From assembly GCF_000702265.1 (NCBI RefSeq), contig NZ_JNKZ01000004.1, positions 620,001-684,000 on the forward strand: a DNA stretch of 64,000 nucleotides. The letters run 5' to 3'. This document shows positions 1-10,405 of the stretch, in pieces. Source of the stretch: Butyrivibrio sp. NC2002 (lineage in GTDB: Bacteria > Bacillota > Clostridia > Lachnospirales > Lachnospiraceae). Within the stretch, counting starts at the first letter, position 1. The number at the start of each line of letters is the position of its first letter. A model generated the notes under the pieces. That model worked only from the letters and a program-made list of their open reading frames with translations, was not told the origin of the DNA and searched no databases. A program made the translations under genes and the position numbers.

Positions 1-894
1 GGAAAACTCAGAAGATATTTCGATCCCAAGAATTTTTCAGATCCTTTCAGAGTAATGAAAGGCTTTGTGGAGGCGAGAGGTCTTCTTAAAAAGTTAAAAC
101 CCGATGTTGTCTTTTCAAAGGGAGGATTTGTATCCGTTCCTGTCATAAGAGCAGCATCTACCCTTAAGATTCCATGCGTACTCCACGAGTCCGACATGAC
201 TCCGGGACTTGCAAACAAACTTAGCTTTTCATCTGCAAAGACCATTTGCTGTAATTTCCCTGAGACACTTTCTATGCTTCCCGCTCAGAAGGCTGTTCTT
301 ACAGGTACTCCTATAAGAAAAGAGCTCCTTCAGGGTTCAAAAGAAGCAGGTAAGGCATTCTGCGGATTTACAGATGATAAGCCCGTTGTCATGGTTACCG
401 GCGGAAGTCTTGGTGCTCAGAGCATCAATGAGACAATAAGATATGCGCTTCCAAGGATTCTTCCGCATTTTAACGTTGTTCATCTGTGCGGTAAAGAGAA
501 AATGGATAATTTAAGACTTAACACTCCCGGCTATAAGCAGTTTGAGTATGTTAAGAGTGAAATGAAAGATATCTTTGCGATGGCTGATGTTGTCGTATCA
601 AGAGCCGGAGCCAATGCTATCTGCGAGCTTGCAGCGCTTAGAAAGCCCAATATTCTTATTCCGCTTTCTGCAAAAAGCAGCAGAGGCGACCAGATAATAA
701 ACGCCAGATCATTTGAACAGCAGGGATTTTCCCTTGTTATAGACAATGAAGAGCTTGATGAGGACATCCTCGTTGAAAGCATATTTGATGTATATAAGAA
801 CCGTGAGAAGTACATCGAGAAAATGAAGGAAAGCAATCAGTTCGGTGCAACCGAGACAATTCTAAACATAATTGAGGAAGCGGCTAAAAAATGA
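1..894 (+). CDS. murG: MurG, UDP-GlcNAc:lipid I GlcNAc transferase, 5' truncated
   Basis: The reading frame is open from base 1 (GKLRRYFDPKNF...), so the gene starts before the window and only about the last 297 residues are present. The glycosyltransferase makes lipid II from lipid I at the inner face of the membrane. Visible family marks are the acceptor-side segment FSKGGFVSVPV, the HESDMTPGLANK segment, the linker motif TGGSLGAQSIN that opens the C-terminal UDP-GlcNAc-binding half, and SRAGANAICELAAL. The ATG at 55 is internal. The stop overlaps the start of the next gene (ATGA), so the two are probably translationally coupled; both act in peptidoglycan metabolism. Confidence 0.95.
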   Translation, partial: GKLRRYFDPKNFSDPFRVMKGFVEARGLLKKLKPDVVFSKGGFVSVPVIRAASTLKIPCVLHESDMTPGLANKLSFSSAKTICCNFPETLSMLPAQKAVLTGTPIRKELLQGSKEAGKAFCGFTDDKPVVMVTGGSLGAQSINETIRYALPRILPHFNVVHLCGKEKMDNLRLNTPGYKQFEYVKSEMKDIFAMADVVVSRAGANAICELAALRKPNILIPLSAKSSRGDQIINARSFEQQGFSLVIDNEELDEDILVESIFDVYKNREKYIEKMKESNQFGATETILNIIEEAAKK

Positions 895-1979
895 GATATC
901 CTAAATTTTTAAAAAATGGCGGAATAATAGGCTTTGTGGCTCCATCCTTTGGATGTTCCACAGAGCCTTATATTTCTTTATTCAAAAATGCTCAGAATAA
1001 ATTTGATAATTTGGGCTATAAGATGAAGTTTGGTCCGAATGTATATGAAGATAAAGGCATTGGTATCAGTAACCTTCCGCCTCTTTGCGGAAAAGAGTTA
1101 AATGATATGTACTCAGAAGAAAGTGTTGATGCCATAATATCCTGCGGCGGCGGTGAGCTCATGTGTGAGGTTGTGCCCTACATCGATTTTGATCTCGTGA
1201 AAAGATCAGAACCTAAGTGGTACATGGGCTACTCTGACAATACGAATTTTACATTTTTGTCAGCAACTATCGCTGATACTGCTGCAATCTACGGTCCCTG
1301 CGTTTCATCATTTGGAATGGAACCCTGGCATTCATCTATTAATGATGCTCTTCTTCTTTTAAGAGGTGAGCGCCTTACTGTAAGTGGCTATGACATGTGG
1401 GAAAAAGAAGACGAGCTTCCGGATATTCCCCCGGAAGAGGTAAATCCATTAGAGCCCTATAATCTCAACCGCAAAACAGAGTACAAGTTCTTTATCCCGT
1501 CGGATAGTTCCTCTATGTATGATGGAAAAGAGCTACTTCCTGTAACTGATAAAGAGATTAAGTTTGAGGGTCGTCTTATCGGAGGATGCATGGACTGCCT
1601 TGTTAATCTCTGCGGTACAGAGTTTGATCATGTATCTGATTTTGCAGAAAAATATAAGGATGACGGGATCATCTGGTTTCTTGAATCCTGCGACCTTAAC
1701 GTGATGTCCATTAGAAGATCCATATTTATGATGAAGCATAGCGGCTGGTTTAAGCATGTAAAGGGATTTCTTATCGGAAGACCACTTTGCTATGGTCAGG
1801 AAATGATGGGACTTGATCAGTACAGTGCCGTTACCGAGCTTCTAAAGCAGTTCCACGTACCGATCCTGATGGATCTCGATATCGGTCATCTGCCTCCTAT
1901 GATGCCTCTTATCGATGGCGCATACACCAAGGTATCTGCAAAAGCAAGCACCTTCACATTGGAACATATCCTAAAATAG
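891..1979 (+). CDS. S66-family LD-carboxypeptidase (MccF/LdcA type)
   Basis: Serine peptidase of family S66, whose members cleave LD-bonds in murein tetrapeptides or detoxify microcin C-like compounds. Seen: the nucleophile motif GYSDNTNF (Ser115), the acid WFLES (Glu265) and DIGH (His333), giving a complete Ser-Glu-His triad, plus the N-terminal GFVAPS element. 362 residues is usual for the MccF-like branch and slightly long for LdcA. No signal peptide, so it is cytosolic. The start overlaps the murG stop by 4 nt. Peptidoglycan recycling is the best guess from this context; resistance to a peptide-nucleotide antibiotic is the alternative. Confidence 0.85.
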   Translation: MRYPKFLKNGGIIGFVAPSFGCSTEPYISLFKNAQNKFDNLGYKMKFGPNVYEDKGIGISNLPPLCGKELNDMYSEESVDAIISCGGGELMCEVVPYIDFDLVKRSEPKWYMGYSDNTNFTFLSATIADTAAIYGPCVSSFGMEPWHSSINDALLLLRGERLTVSGYDMWEKEDELPDIPPEEVNPLEPYNLNRKTEYKFFIPSDSSSMYDGKELLPVTDKEIKFEGRLIGGCMDCLVNLCGTEFDHVSDFAEKYKDDGIIWFLESCDLNVMSIRRSIFMMKHSGWFKHVKGFLIGRPLCYGQEMMGLDQYSAVTELLKQFHVPILMDLDIGHLPPMMPLIDGAYTKVSAKASTFTLEHILK

Positions 1980-2008
1980 TAATAAATGTTGATGAAATGT
2001 CACAATGT

Positions 2009-2062
2009 AAAAAGCATGTAGAATAGGGACTAGCAAAAGACCCGATTTCTACATGCTTTTTA
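2009..2062. terminator. Bidirectional terminator between S66 gene and pgi
   Basis: A long inverted repeat (AAAAAGCATGTAGAA ... TTCTACATGCTTTTT) lies between the two convergent genes, with A-run and T-run flanks suiting both directions. Confidence 0.85.
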
Positions 2063-2084
2063 ATGATATTTACATTATTTGTAA

Positions 2085-3665
2085 TTAAATGTTAAGTAAG
2101 TCGCTGTATACAGCAAGTGCGCCGTCTGTTTCGTGAGCAAGTACTTTCTTTGCAAGTACTTTACCGAGCTGAACACCTTCCTGATCAAAGCTGTTTAAGT
2201 TCCAGACAAAGCCCTGGAACATTACCTTGTTCTCGAAGTGAGCAAGAAGTGCGCCGAGTGACTTGGGATTAAGCTCCTCACCTATTATAATGCTTGAAGG
2301 ACGTCCGCCCTTGAAGTTCTTGTTAAGGTTCTCATCCTTTTTACCGCAGGCAAATGCAACAATCTGAGCAGCTACGTTAGCACAAAGCTTCTGCTGGCTT
2401 GTTGAATCCTGAATGTTTACATCATTTTTCAGCTGGCTGTTTCTAAAGCCGATGAACTGCATAGGAATGATGTCTGTTCCCTGGTGAAGGAGCTGATAGA
2501 ATGAGTGCTGTCCGTTTGTTCCGGGTTCACCAAAGATAACAGGTCCTGTCACATAGTTTACAGGCTCGCCAAATCTGTTTACGCTCTTGCCGTTTGATTC
2601 CATGTCGAGCTGCTGAAGATGAGCAGGGAAGCGGCTAAGTGCCTGTGAGTAAGGAAGTACTGCTGTTGAAGGATAGCCAAGTACGTTTCTCTCATAGAAG
2701 CCTATCATTGCATCGAGCATTGCAGGATTCTTCATCATATCCTTTTCTTTTGCAAGTTTGTCTTCTTCTGCTGCACCTTCGAGGAACTGTGCAAATACAT
2801 CAGGACCAAAAGCAAGTGAAAGAACTGCTCCGCCTACACCTGAAGTTGATGAATAACGTCCGCCGATATAATCATCCATGTAGAAAGCTTCGATGAAATC
2901 ATCGCTCTTTGCAAGAGGTGATGTCTCAGAAGTTACAGCAATCATGTGCTTTGATGAGTCAAGGCCAGCCTTCTTAAGAGCATCCATAACGAATGACTGG
3001 TTAGTAAGGGTCTCAAGTGTTGTGCCTGACTTAGAAACGAGGATGAAGATTGAATGTGCAACATCTATAGAATTAAGAACAGCTGAAGCATCATCAGGAT
3101 CTACGTTACTGATGAACTTAGCTTCCATCTTGAAGTTGCCTGTCTTGTGAGCCCAGTTTTCAAGTGCAAGATACATTGCTCTGGGACCAAGGTCTGAACC
3201 GCCGATACCGATCTGAACAACAGTTGTGAACTTCTCACCCTTTTCATTTGCAATGGCTCCTGAATGAACCTTATTTGCAAACTCTGCGATCCTCTTCTGC
3301 TCGTTCTCATAGAACTCTCTCTTATTAACTCCATCAGCTATAACATCATTGCCAAGCTGACCTCTTGTAAGGTGGTGGAGAACCATTCTCTTTTCACCTG
3401 TATTTATAACTTCTCCATTATAGAGCGCTTCAAACTTCTCAGAAAGCTGAGCTTCCTTTGCAAGCTTATCAAGTGCTGCAAGGATGTCATCATCAACTTC
3501 CTTTGCTGCGTAATTGTAATCAAGTCCTGCTGCCATTTTTACTGAGTATTTTTTTACTCTCTCGGCACCTGATTCACCTGTCATTGCTGAAACAAGATCA
3601 ATTTTCTTTACATTTTGCAGTTCCTTGTAGGAATCAAGTGTATCAAGATTTTTCCAATCAGCCAT
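2085..3665 (-). CDS. pgi: Glucose-6-phosphate isomerase
   Basis: Interconverts glucose-6-phosphate and fructose-6-phosphate in glycolysis and gluconeogenesis. Seen: the sugar-phosphate SIS core (GIGGSDLGPRAMYLAL, VSKSGTTLET), MESNGKSV and the signature GTNGQHSFYQLLHQGTD. At 526 residues it matches the long (E. coli-like) PGI class rather than the roughly 450-residue Bacillus type. The start is supported by a TAGGAGGAT Shine-Dalgarno. It is a single-gene unit with its own promoter, a structured leader and a shared terminator. Confidence 0.97.
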   Translation of the reverse strand: MADWKNLDTLDSYKELQNVKKIDLVSAMTGESGAERVKKYSVKMAAGLDYNYAAKEVDDDILAALDKLAKEAQLSEKFEALYNGEVINTGEKRMVLHHLTRGQLGNDVIADGVNKREFYENEQKRIAEFANKVHSGAIANEKGEKFTTVVQIGIGGSDLGPRAMYLALENWAHKTGNFKMEAKFISNVDPDDASAVLNSIDVAHSIFILVSKSGTTLETLTNQSFVMDALKKAGLDSSKHMIAVTSETSPLAKSDDFIEAFYMDDYIGGRYSSTSGVGGAVLSLAFGPDVFAQFLEGAAEEDKLAKEKDMMKNPAMLDAMIGFYERNVLGYPSTAVLPYSQALSRFPAHLQQLDMESNGKSVNRFGEPVNYVTGPVIFGEPGTNGQHSFYQLLHQGTDIIPMQFIGFRNSQLKNDVNIQDSTSQQKLCANVAAQIVAFACGKKDENLNKNFKGGRPSSIIIGEELNPKSLGALLAHFENKVMFQGFVWNLNSFDQEGVQLGKVLAKKVLAHETDGALAVYSDLLNI

Positions 3666-3703
3666 TTTTGTAGAATCCTCCTATTATCTATTACGTATGC
3701 CTC

Positions 3704-3774
3704 CATGTAAAATTCCCAGAGATTCCTGTTCTTTCTCCAAAAACAGAGAATCATAACTGTGGGTATTTTACATA
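3704..3774 (-). promoter_or_regulatory. Structured 5' leader of pgi (long two-part hairpin)
   Basis: On the minus strand ATGTAAAATACCCACAG pairs with CTCTGGGAATTTTACAT (one bulge), and inside it GATTCTCTGTT pairs with AACAGGAATC. The element spans about 70 nt, ends about 40 nt before the pgi start, has no T-run, and follows a plausible promoter. I do not recognise a riboswitch class. Confidence 0.5.
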
Positions 3775-3807
3775 GAGACACAAGCAATTATCATGCTTTC
3801 GCGTTAA

Positions 3808-3836
3808 AGTATAGCAATACTTGAGAAGCGCCGCAA
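3808..3836 (-). promoter_or_regulatory. Candidate pgi promoter
   Basis: Minus strand TTGCGG, 17 nt, TATACT. The -10 is strong and the -35 weak. It would give a leader of about 135 nt containing the hairpin. Confidence 0.45.
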
Positions 3837-3860
3837 GATTTAAGTACTTAAATAATCATA

Positions 3861-3897
3861 AAAAAATAGAACTCCCAATCTTGAGAGTCCTATTTCT
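3861..3897 (-). terminator. Terminator of the GH51 gene
   Basis: Minus strand AATAGGACTC, short loop, GGGAGTTCTATT, followed by a T-run, starting just after the arabinofuranosidase stop. Confidence 0.8.
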
Positions 3898-3907
3898 ATT
3901 TCAAATA

Positions 3908-5470
<1,563 letters not shown>

Positions 5471-5549
5471 CTAAAATCATATATATTTTATTCCGTAAAT
5501 ATTGACTTTTTGTCCGGTTATATGTTTGTATGTGTTTGGAGGAAAAGCT

Positions 5550-6377
5550 ATGTTCAGAACAGATTACTGTGGCTATAATGTGCACAATCCAAACAAAGAT
5601 AGTATCTACAGACCGGAAGGCAGAGGTGACTATTTATTTCTTCATATCACTTCCGATATGGATTTTTATTTTCCAAGAGAAAAAAAGGACAAAAAGGCAG
5701 TCTACAAATATGGTATGTCTCTTACTAAAGTGCGGGCAAAAAAGGGAGACTGCATATTATATACACCGGGGTATTTTCAGTATTACTGCGCTGTTTCTGC
5801 TTTTTCCAACTCATTTGTACATTTTACCTGTGATGAGGATGAGATCAGAGGTATTCAGATTCCAATGAACAACCTGTTTCATCCTGTAGATGACGAAGCT
5901 ATCGTAGATACCTTAAGACGTCTTCAGTTTGAGTATTTGTCCAAGCAGCAAAGGCGCGAGAAAATGATAGATCTTTTGATAAGAGAGCTCCTTATAGCTG
6001 CAGAGAGAAGTATTTCCATTCCTACGTCTGAGGTTGAAAAAACAGAAGTTTACGCATCTTTATCGAGGTTTAGGGTAGGAATGCTCCAAAGATGTTCTGA
6101 GGAGTGGGATATTGAAAAAATATGCAAAGAGACCAATCTTGGTAGAAGTCAGCTTTATCACTATTACAAGGCTTTCTTTTTTACCACCCCAAAGGATGAT
6201 CTTATAAACGCAAGAATTGATAAAGCAAAGCATCTGCTTTCTAACAAGGAACTTAGGATTTCAGAAGTGGCTGAACAGAGCGGATTTACCAATATATATC
6301 ACTTCAACAGATACTTTAAACGTGAATGTGGTTGCACTCCGAGCAAATATCGGCTAGGATTTTCCATATTTTTGTAA
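5550..6377 (+). CDS. AraC-family transcriptional regulator
   Basis: 275 residues: an N-terminal cupin-like ligand domain (about 1-150) and a C-terminal pair of helix-turn-helix motifs (about 180-272; IEKICKETNLGRSQLYHYYK and ISEVAEQSGFTNIYHFNRYF). I chose the ATG at 5550 because GGAGG lies 7 nt upstream; the frame stays open further up without a ribosome site. Divergence from the GH51 gene and proximity to the binding protein and GH43 gene suggest an activator of arabinose/xylose-oligosaccharide use (inference). Confidence 0.9.
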   Translation: MFRTDYCGYNVHNPNKDSIYRPEGRGDYLFLHITSDMDFYFPREKKDKKAVYKYGMSLTKVRAKKGDCILYTPGYFQYYCAVSAFSNSFVHFTCDEDEIRGIQIPMNNLFHPVDDEAIVDTLRRLQFEYLSKQQRREKMIDLLIRELLIAAERSISIPTSEVEKTEVYASLSRFRVGMLQRCSEEWDIEKICKETNLGRSQLYHYYKAFFFTTPKDDLINARIDKAKHLLSNKELRISEVAEQSGFTNIYHFNRYFKRECGCTPSKYRLGFSIFL

Positions 6378-6388
6378 ATTGTAATGAT

Positions 6389-6398
6389 TGACTAGTCA
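6389..6398. promoter_or_regulatory. 10-bp palindrome upstream of the binding-protein gene
   Basis: Perfect palindrome TGACTAGTCA in the short gap before the lipoprotein gene. It is a possible operator; there is no second copy in the window to support that. Confidence 0.2.
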
Positions 6399-6452
6399 GT
6401 TAGTACATGCTAAAGATATATTTACTAATTATTGCTTTTTTGAGAGGTAAAT

Positions 6453-8693
6453 ATGAAGCACTCGCCTTTGACAATGGGGTTATTGGCGTTCGTTTTTACA
6501 TGTGCTTGTATGGTATGTTCCTGCAACAGCGCCAGCAAAGCAGATGTGACAGAAACGTCCGATGAATCATCCTACAGTAAAAACTATGTATATTCCATAA
6601 AAGATCTGGGTGTCTCTTCAGATGACAAAACCTGGATAGCCGGTACCTGCTCCGCTGACAGCGAGATTCACGGTCTTAGGATCACAGAAAGTGATGGCTA
6701 CAATAAATACGCTATTACTCCGGCTGAAGGTGACATTGATATAAGTTCTATTCCTCTTAAATCTGACAAAGGTATATCTTATAGTCTTTTAAACTGCGAC
6801 GGTAATGACAATTTTTACACCGTCAGAAGCTATGATGACAAAGATAATCACACAAAAGAAATCGTAAAGATAAACAAGCATGGTGAAATCTGGGCAGCCC
6901 CAGTGGTTTCGGAAGATGAAACCGGAGAAATAATAAGCCTTGTCGTTTCTTCAAAGTACGGCGTTATTACCGTTAGTTCAACCGGGTACAGCATATATGA
7001 TGAAAAAAACGGCGATGGCAAGCATATAATAGACAGAGATAATAATTCTGCTTTTTTCCCGCCAAAGCTTTATTCTCTAAGAGATGGAACGGTGCTTATA
7101 TCAGAGCCTGATGAAGATCTCGTATATCATATGTACGAACCTGATTTTAATAAGAATTCATTTGGCACTGAGGTGTCTCTTCCCGAACAGATCGATCCGG
7201 GACAGAGGATGTGTGCCGGAAAATCTCATGATTTTTTCACTTACATGAATGGAATAATCTATTGTTATAACCTGGGAGATAGTCAGGTCACACCTGTATG
7301 CGACTTCTATATGTCAGATTTCGTAATAGATTACGTGAATCGTATTTTTGAGATTGACGACTGGAATCTTGAGATATTTGCAGGACTTAACGGAAAGCCC
7401 GATACTCTTTATAAACTTACGAAGGTTGATCCTGAGGACGTCGCCGAAAAACAGGTCATTACTATAGGAACTACTTTTAATGACTATTCAATCAACCGTT
7501 CTATCCAGGAATTCAACAGCGATAATGACAAATATAAATTAAGAGTAGAAAATTACGATCCCGAATACTTTGAGATACAAAACGGAACAAGTAAACTCCT
7601 TACTGACTTAAAAGAAAATAATGCACCCGATATTCTGCTTTTCTATCCATATAGTACGACAGACTATCCTATGTATGCTGAATATGACTATTTCCAGGAT
7701 CTGTCCCTTTATCTTGAAAGAGATCCTGAGCTAAGAAATAAACCTCTTCTTGAGAATGTGATCAATGCAGGGAAGCTAAATGATAAGTTGTATTTCCTTA
7801 TACCGTCATTCTCAGTTGAAACCTGCGTAGGATATGAAAAACTTCTAAAAGATAAGACCGTTACACTTAATAATATTTTCGAGGTTTGTGATGATCTGAA
7901 TATCAAAAGAGATGTATCTCTTGGCTACTTTACAAAAGAAAGCTCCTATCCTCTTTTTTGCTCTAACATACACGATTTTGTAAATCTTGATAATAAAACC
8001 TGTAATTTTAATAATGAGGCCTTTTATAATCTTTTGGGGCTTATTGATTCATTTCCTGCTTATACCGAATCTGTTGATTATTCTTCATATGATTCGTTTT
8101 ACAAGGATGAAAAATCGCTGCTTTTGTACTGCAATATATGCAACTTTCAGTCATATCAGACGATGAAGGATGCTTATTTTGGTGATGATATTGTATTTAA
8201 CGGTATCCCGGGTAATAATTCGGCATATTCATATATATGTCCTACTATGTCTGTTGCGATAAACAATAAGAGTCTATATAAAGATGCTGCGTGGAATTAT
8301 GTAAGAACTCTGTTTCTTGACGATTATCAAAACAGTATAGACTGGGCATTTCCGGTTACTCACAGATCATTTTCCGCATTAAAACAGCAGGCTTTAAGCG
8401 GAACCTACTACCAGGGAACAACAGGTCAGACTCTTGTTTCATCTGAAATTATAAACAATTCAGGGGAAGATATTAAAGTAAGGCCTTTAACAGAGAGTGA
8501 AGTGAGTCAGGTATCTGACCTTATAAACTCAGCCGATCACATCGGTTTTCCTTTTAATGATTGCTCAGATATAGTTTCTTCTGAGATAACTGAGTTTTAT
8601 AAAGACGAAATATCAAAAGAAACCCTTATAACCAATATAGAGAATAAAATTGATGCTTATTTGAAAAAAGAATACAGGGAGGATAATAAGTAA
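6453..8693 (+). CDS. Lipoprotein with sensor-like N-terminus and sugar-type solute-binding C-terminus
   Basis: 746 residues. A lipoprotein signal ends near Cys24 (CACMVCSCNS). About residues 45-320 look beta-rich and propeller-like, with repeated short strands and turns. From about 330 (VITIGTTFNDYSINRSIQEFNS) to the end the pattern is that of extracellular solute-binding family 1 (DLKENNAPDILLF, LNDKLYFLIPSFSVETCVGYEKL, SYICPTMSVAINNKS, AAWNYVRTLF). Ordinary binding proteins have about 430 residues, so the front half is an addition. No permease or ATPase gene adjoins, so partners must lie elsewhere or the protein is a surface capture or sensing device. Its stop overlaps the GH43 start (TAATG). 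Confidence 0.7.
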   Translation: MKHSPLTMGLLAFVFTCACMVCSCNSASKADVTETSDESSYSKNYVYSIKDLGVSSDDKTWIAGTCSADSEIHGLRITESDGYNKYAITPAEGDIDISSIPLKSDKGISYSLLNCDGNDNFYTVRSYDDKDNHTKEIVKINKHGEIWAAPVVSEDETGEIISLVVSSKYGVITVSSTGYSIYDEKNGDGKHIIDRDNNSAFFPPKLYSLRDGTVLISEPDEDLVYHMYEPDFNKNSFGTEVSLPEQIDPGQRMCAGKSHDFFTYMNGIIYCYNLGDSQVTPVCDFYMSDFVIDYVNRIFEIDDWNLEIFAGLNGKPDTLYKLTKVDPEDVAEKQVITIGTTFNDYSINRSIQEFNSDNDKYKLRVENYDPEYFEIQNGTSKLLTDLKENNAPDILLFYPYSTTDYPMYAEYDYFQDLSLYLERDPELRNKPLLENVINAGKLNDKLYFLIPSFSVETCVGYEKLLKDKTVTLNNIFEVCDDLNIKRDVSLGYFTKESSYPLFCSNIHDFVNLDNKTCNFNNEAFYNLLGLIDSFPAYTESVDYSSYDSFYKDEKSLLLYCNICNFQSYQTMKDAYFGDDIVFNGIPGNNSAYSYICPTMSVAINNKSLYKDAAWNYVRTLFLDDYQNSIDWAFPVTHRSFSALKQQALSGTYYQGTTGQTLVSSEIINNSGEDIKVRPLTESEVSQVSDLINSADHIGFPFNDCSDIVSSEITEFYKDEISKETLITNIENKIDAYLKKEYREDNK

Positions 8694-9631
8694 TGGGGGC
8701 ATACATATTTGTACACTTTAGAGAGAAGTACACACCTGACGGTGAGCAGGTATATTTTGGTCTGTCCAAAGATGGCTTTAACTGGGAGATGGTCAACAGC
8801 GGTGAGCCTGTTCTTGTTAGTAATGTAGGTGAATGTGGTGTTAGGGATCATGTCATCTTCAGAAAAAAAGAAGGCGGTTTTGTTATTCTTTCAACAGATT
8901 TAAGTCTCGCCAATAATTTTGAGAGTAAATATCATGGAGATTGGAAGGAAATAAACCACAACGGCAGCAATTTCCTTGTAAAATGGGAATCTTCTGATCT
9001 TGTACACTGGTCGGATGCTGAGCTTGTGAGGATGGTAGATGATTCATTTGGTTGTGTCTGGGCTCCTGAAATTATTGCAGATGAAGAAAACGGCGATTAC
9101 ATGGTTCACTGGAGCAGCTTCCACAATGAAGAAAATCCTGATCACACTGCAATTTACTATGCAAGGACCAAGGACTTTAAGACTTTTTCAAAGGCAAAGA
9201 TCCTGTGCAAAAAGGAAGACACCGGAATTATTGATTCAAATATTGTTTACGAAAACGGCTACTACTACCGCTTTATAAAGAGCGATTTTAATCCTGAGCA
9301 CATAATGCTTCACAGGAGTACATCACTTACAGGCGAGTATGAGAGAATGCCTGCTTTTGATGAAGAGATGGACAAGCTTGAGCAGGGGCAGTATGAAGCT
9401 CCTACCTGTTTTAAATTAAGCGATGGCAGATGGTGCGTAATGCTCGACTTCTACGGCTGTGAAAAAGAAAAGCAGGGCTATGTTCCTTTTATCGCAGATG
9501 ATATAACCACAGGCCGCTTTGTACGAAGTGACGATAAGTTCAGTTTTCCTTACGGCTTTAAGCATGGTACTGTAATGACCATAACTGATGAAGAATATGA
9601 TAGAATAAAAAAAGCATATCCGAATAATTGA
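8693..9631 (+). CDS. GH43-like glycosidase (arabinosidase/xylosidase type)
   Basis: 312-residue five-bladed beta-propeller enzyme of the GH43 type: CVWAPEIIADEENGDYMVHWSS, GIIDSNIVYENGYYYRFIKS (candidate pKa-modulating Asp) and QYEAPTCFKLSDGRWCVML (candidate general-acid Glu). No signal peptide, so it is intracellular. It is translationally coupled to the solute-binding lipoprotein, so it probably trims what that system delivers. GH43 covers arabinofuranosidases, arabinanases and xylosidases, and I cannot choose among them from sequence. Confidence 0.8.
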   Translation: MGAYIFVHFREKYTPDGEQVYFGLSKDGFNWEMVNSGEPVLVSNVGECGVRDHVIFRKKEGGFVILSTDLSLANNFESKYHGDWKEINHNGSNFLVKWESSDLVHWSDAELVRMVDDSFGCVWAPEIIADEENGDYMVHWSSFHNEENPDHTAIYYARTKDFKTFSKAKILCKKEDTGIIDSNIVYENGYYYRFIKSDFNPEHIMLHRSTSLTGEYERMPAFDEEMDKLEQGQYEAPTCFKLSDGRWCVMLDFYGCEKEKQGYVPFIADDITTGRFVRSDDKFSFPYGFKHGTVMTITDEEYDRIKKAYPNN

Positions 9632-9658
9632 TCATATTCAAAAAGGAGCAAATATCAT

Positions 9659-10363
9659 ATGAGTACAAAAATCGGAATCATCGGAGCAATGGAAATTGAG
9701 GTTGAGACCTTAAAAAAGGAAATGACCATAACCGGTACCAAGACCATTGCTAACATGGAGTTTAATGAAGGCATGCTTGGAAACACGGATGTTGTCGTTG
9801 TTAAGAGCGGAATAGGCAAGGTTAATGCCGGTATCTGCGTTCAGATCCTTGCAAGTGTATTCAACGTTACAAACGTTATAAATACAGGTGCTGCAGGCTC
9901 ACTCGATGCCAAAATCGATATAGGTGATTTTGTTGTTTCCACTGATTGTGTCTATCACGACGTTGATGCAACAATATTTGGCTACAAAAAAGGCGAGGTT
10001 CCCCAGACAGGACTTAGAGAATTCCCTGCAGACAAAGACATGATCGAAGGAATTAAAAAAGCTGCAAAGGAAGCTGATATTACTTCAAAACTCTGGGATG
10101 GCAGAATATGTTCAGGTGATCAGTTTATCTCAGACAATGCTGTAAAGGATGCTATCAAGAAGGAATTTAACGGCCTTTGCACAGAGATGGAGGGAGCTGC
10201 AATAGCTCACGCCTGCTATATCAACAAGATTCCATTTGTGATCTTAAGAGCTATATCAGATAAAGCAGATGGAAGCGATATGCTAGACTATCCCGAATTT
10301 GAAAAAAAGGCTGCACACGACTGCGCAAGCCTTACACTCAGCTTTATAAAAAATCTTAAATGA
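9659..10363 (+). CDS. mtnN: 5'-methylthioadenosine/S-adenosylhomocysteine nucleosidase
   Basis: Hydrolyses MTA and SAH to adenine plus the thioribose. Seen: IGAMEIEVETL (water-activating Glu12), NTGAAGSLD, EMEGAAIAHAC (ribose-binding Glu) and RAISDKADG (catalytic Asp). 234 residues is the usual length; AAAAGGAG precedes the start. Convergent with luxS, which takes the next step (S-ribosylhomocysteine to homocysteine plus the AI-2 precursor), so both activated-methyl-cycle enzymes meet at one terminator. Confidence 0.95.
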   Translation: MSTKIGIIGAMEIEVETLKKEMTITGTKTIANMEFNEGMLGNTDVVVVKSGIGKVNAGICVQILASVFNVTNVINTGAAGSLDAKIDIGDFVVSTDCVYHDVDATIFGYKKGEVPQTGLREFPADKDMIEGIKKAAKEADITSKLWDGRICSGDQFISDNAVKDAIKKEFNGLCTEMEGAAIAHACYINKIPFVILRAISDKADGSDMLDYPEFEKKAAHDCASLTLSFIKNLK

Positions 10364-10367
10364 TAAG

Positions 10368-10404
10368 ACGCCCGGATCAAATGTCCGGGCGTTTTACTTT
10401 TTTA
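10368..10404. terminator. Terminator between mtnN and luxS
   Basis: ACGCCCGGA, 7-nt loop, TCCGGGCGT, then a T-rich run. A GC-rich strong hairpin in the convergent gap; the T-run suits mtnN best. Confidence 0.9.
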
Positions 10405-10405
10405 C

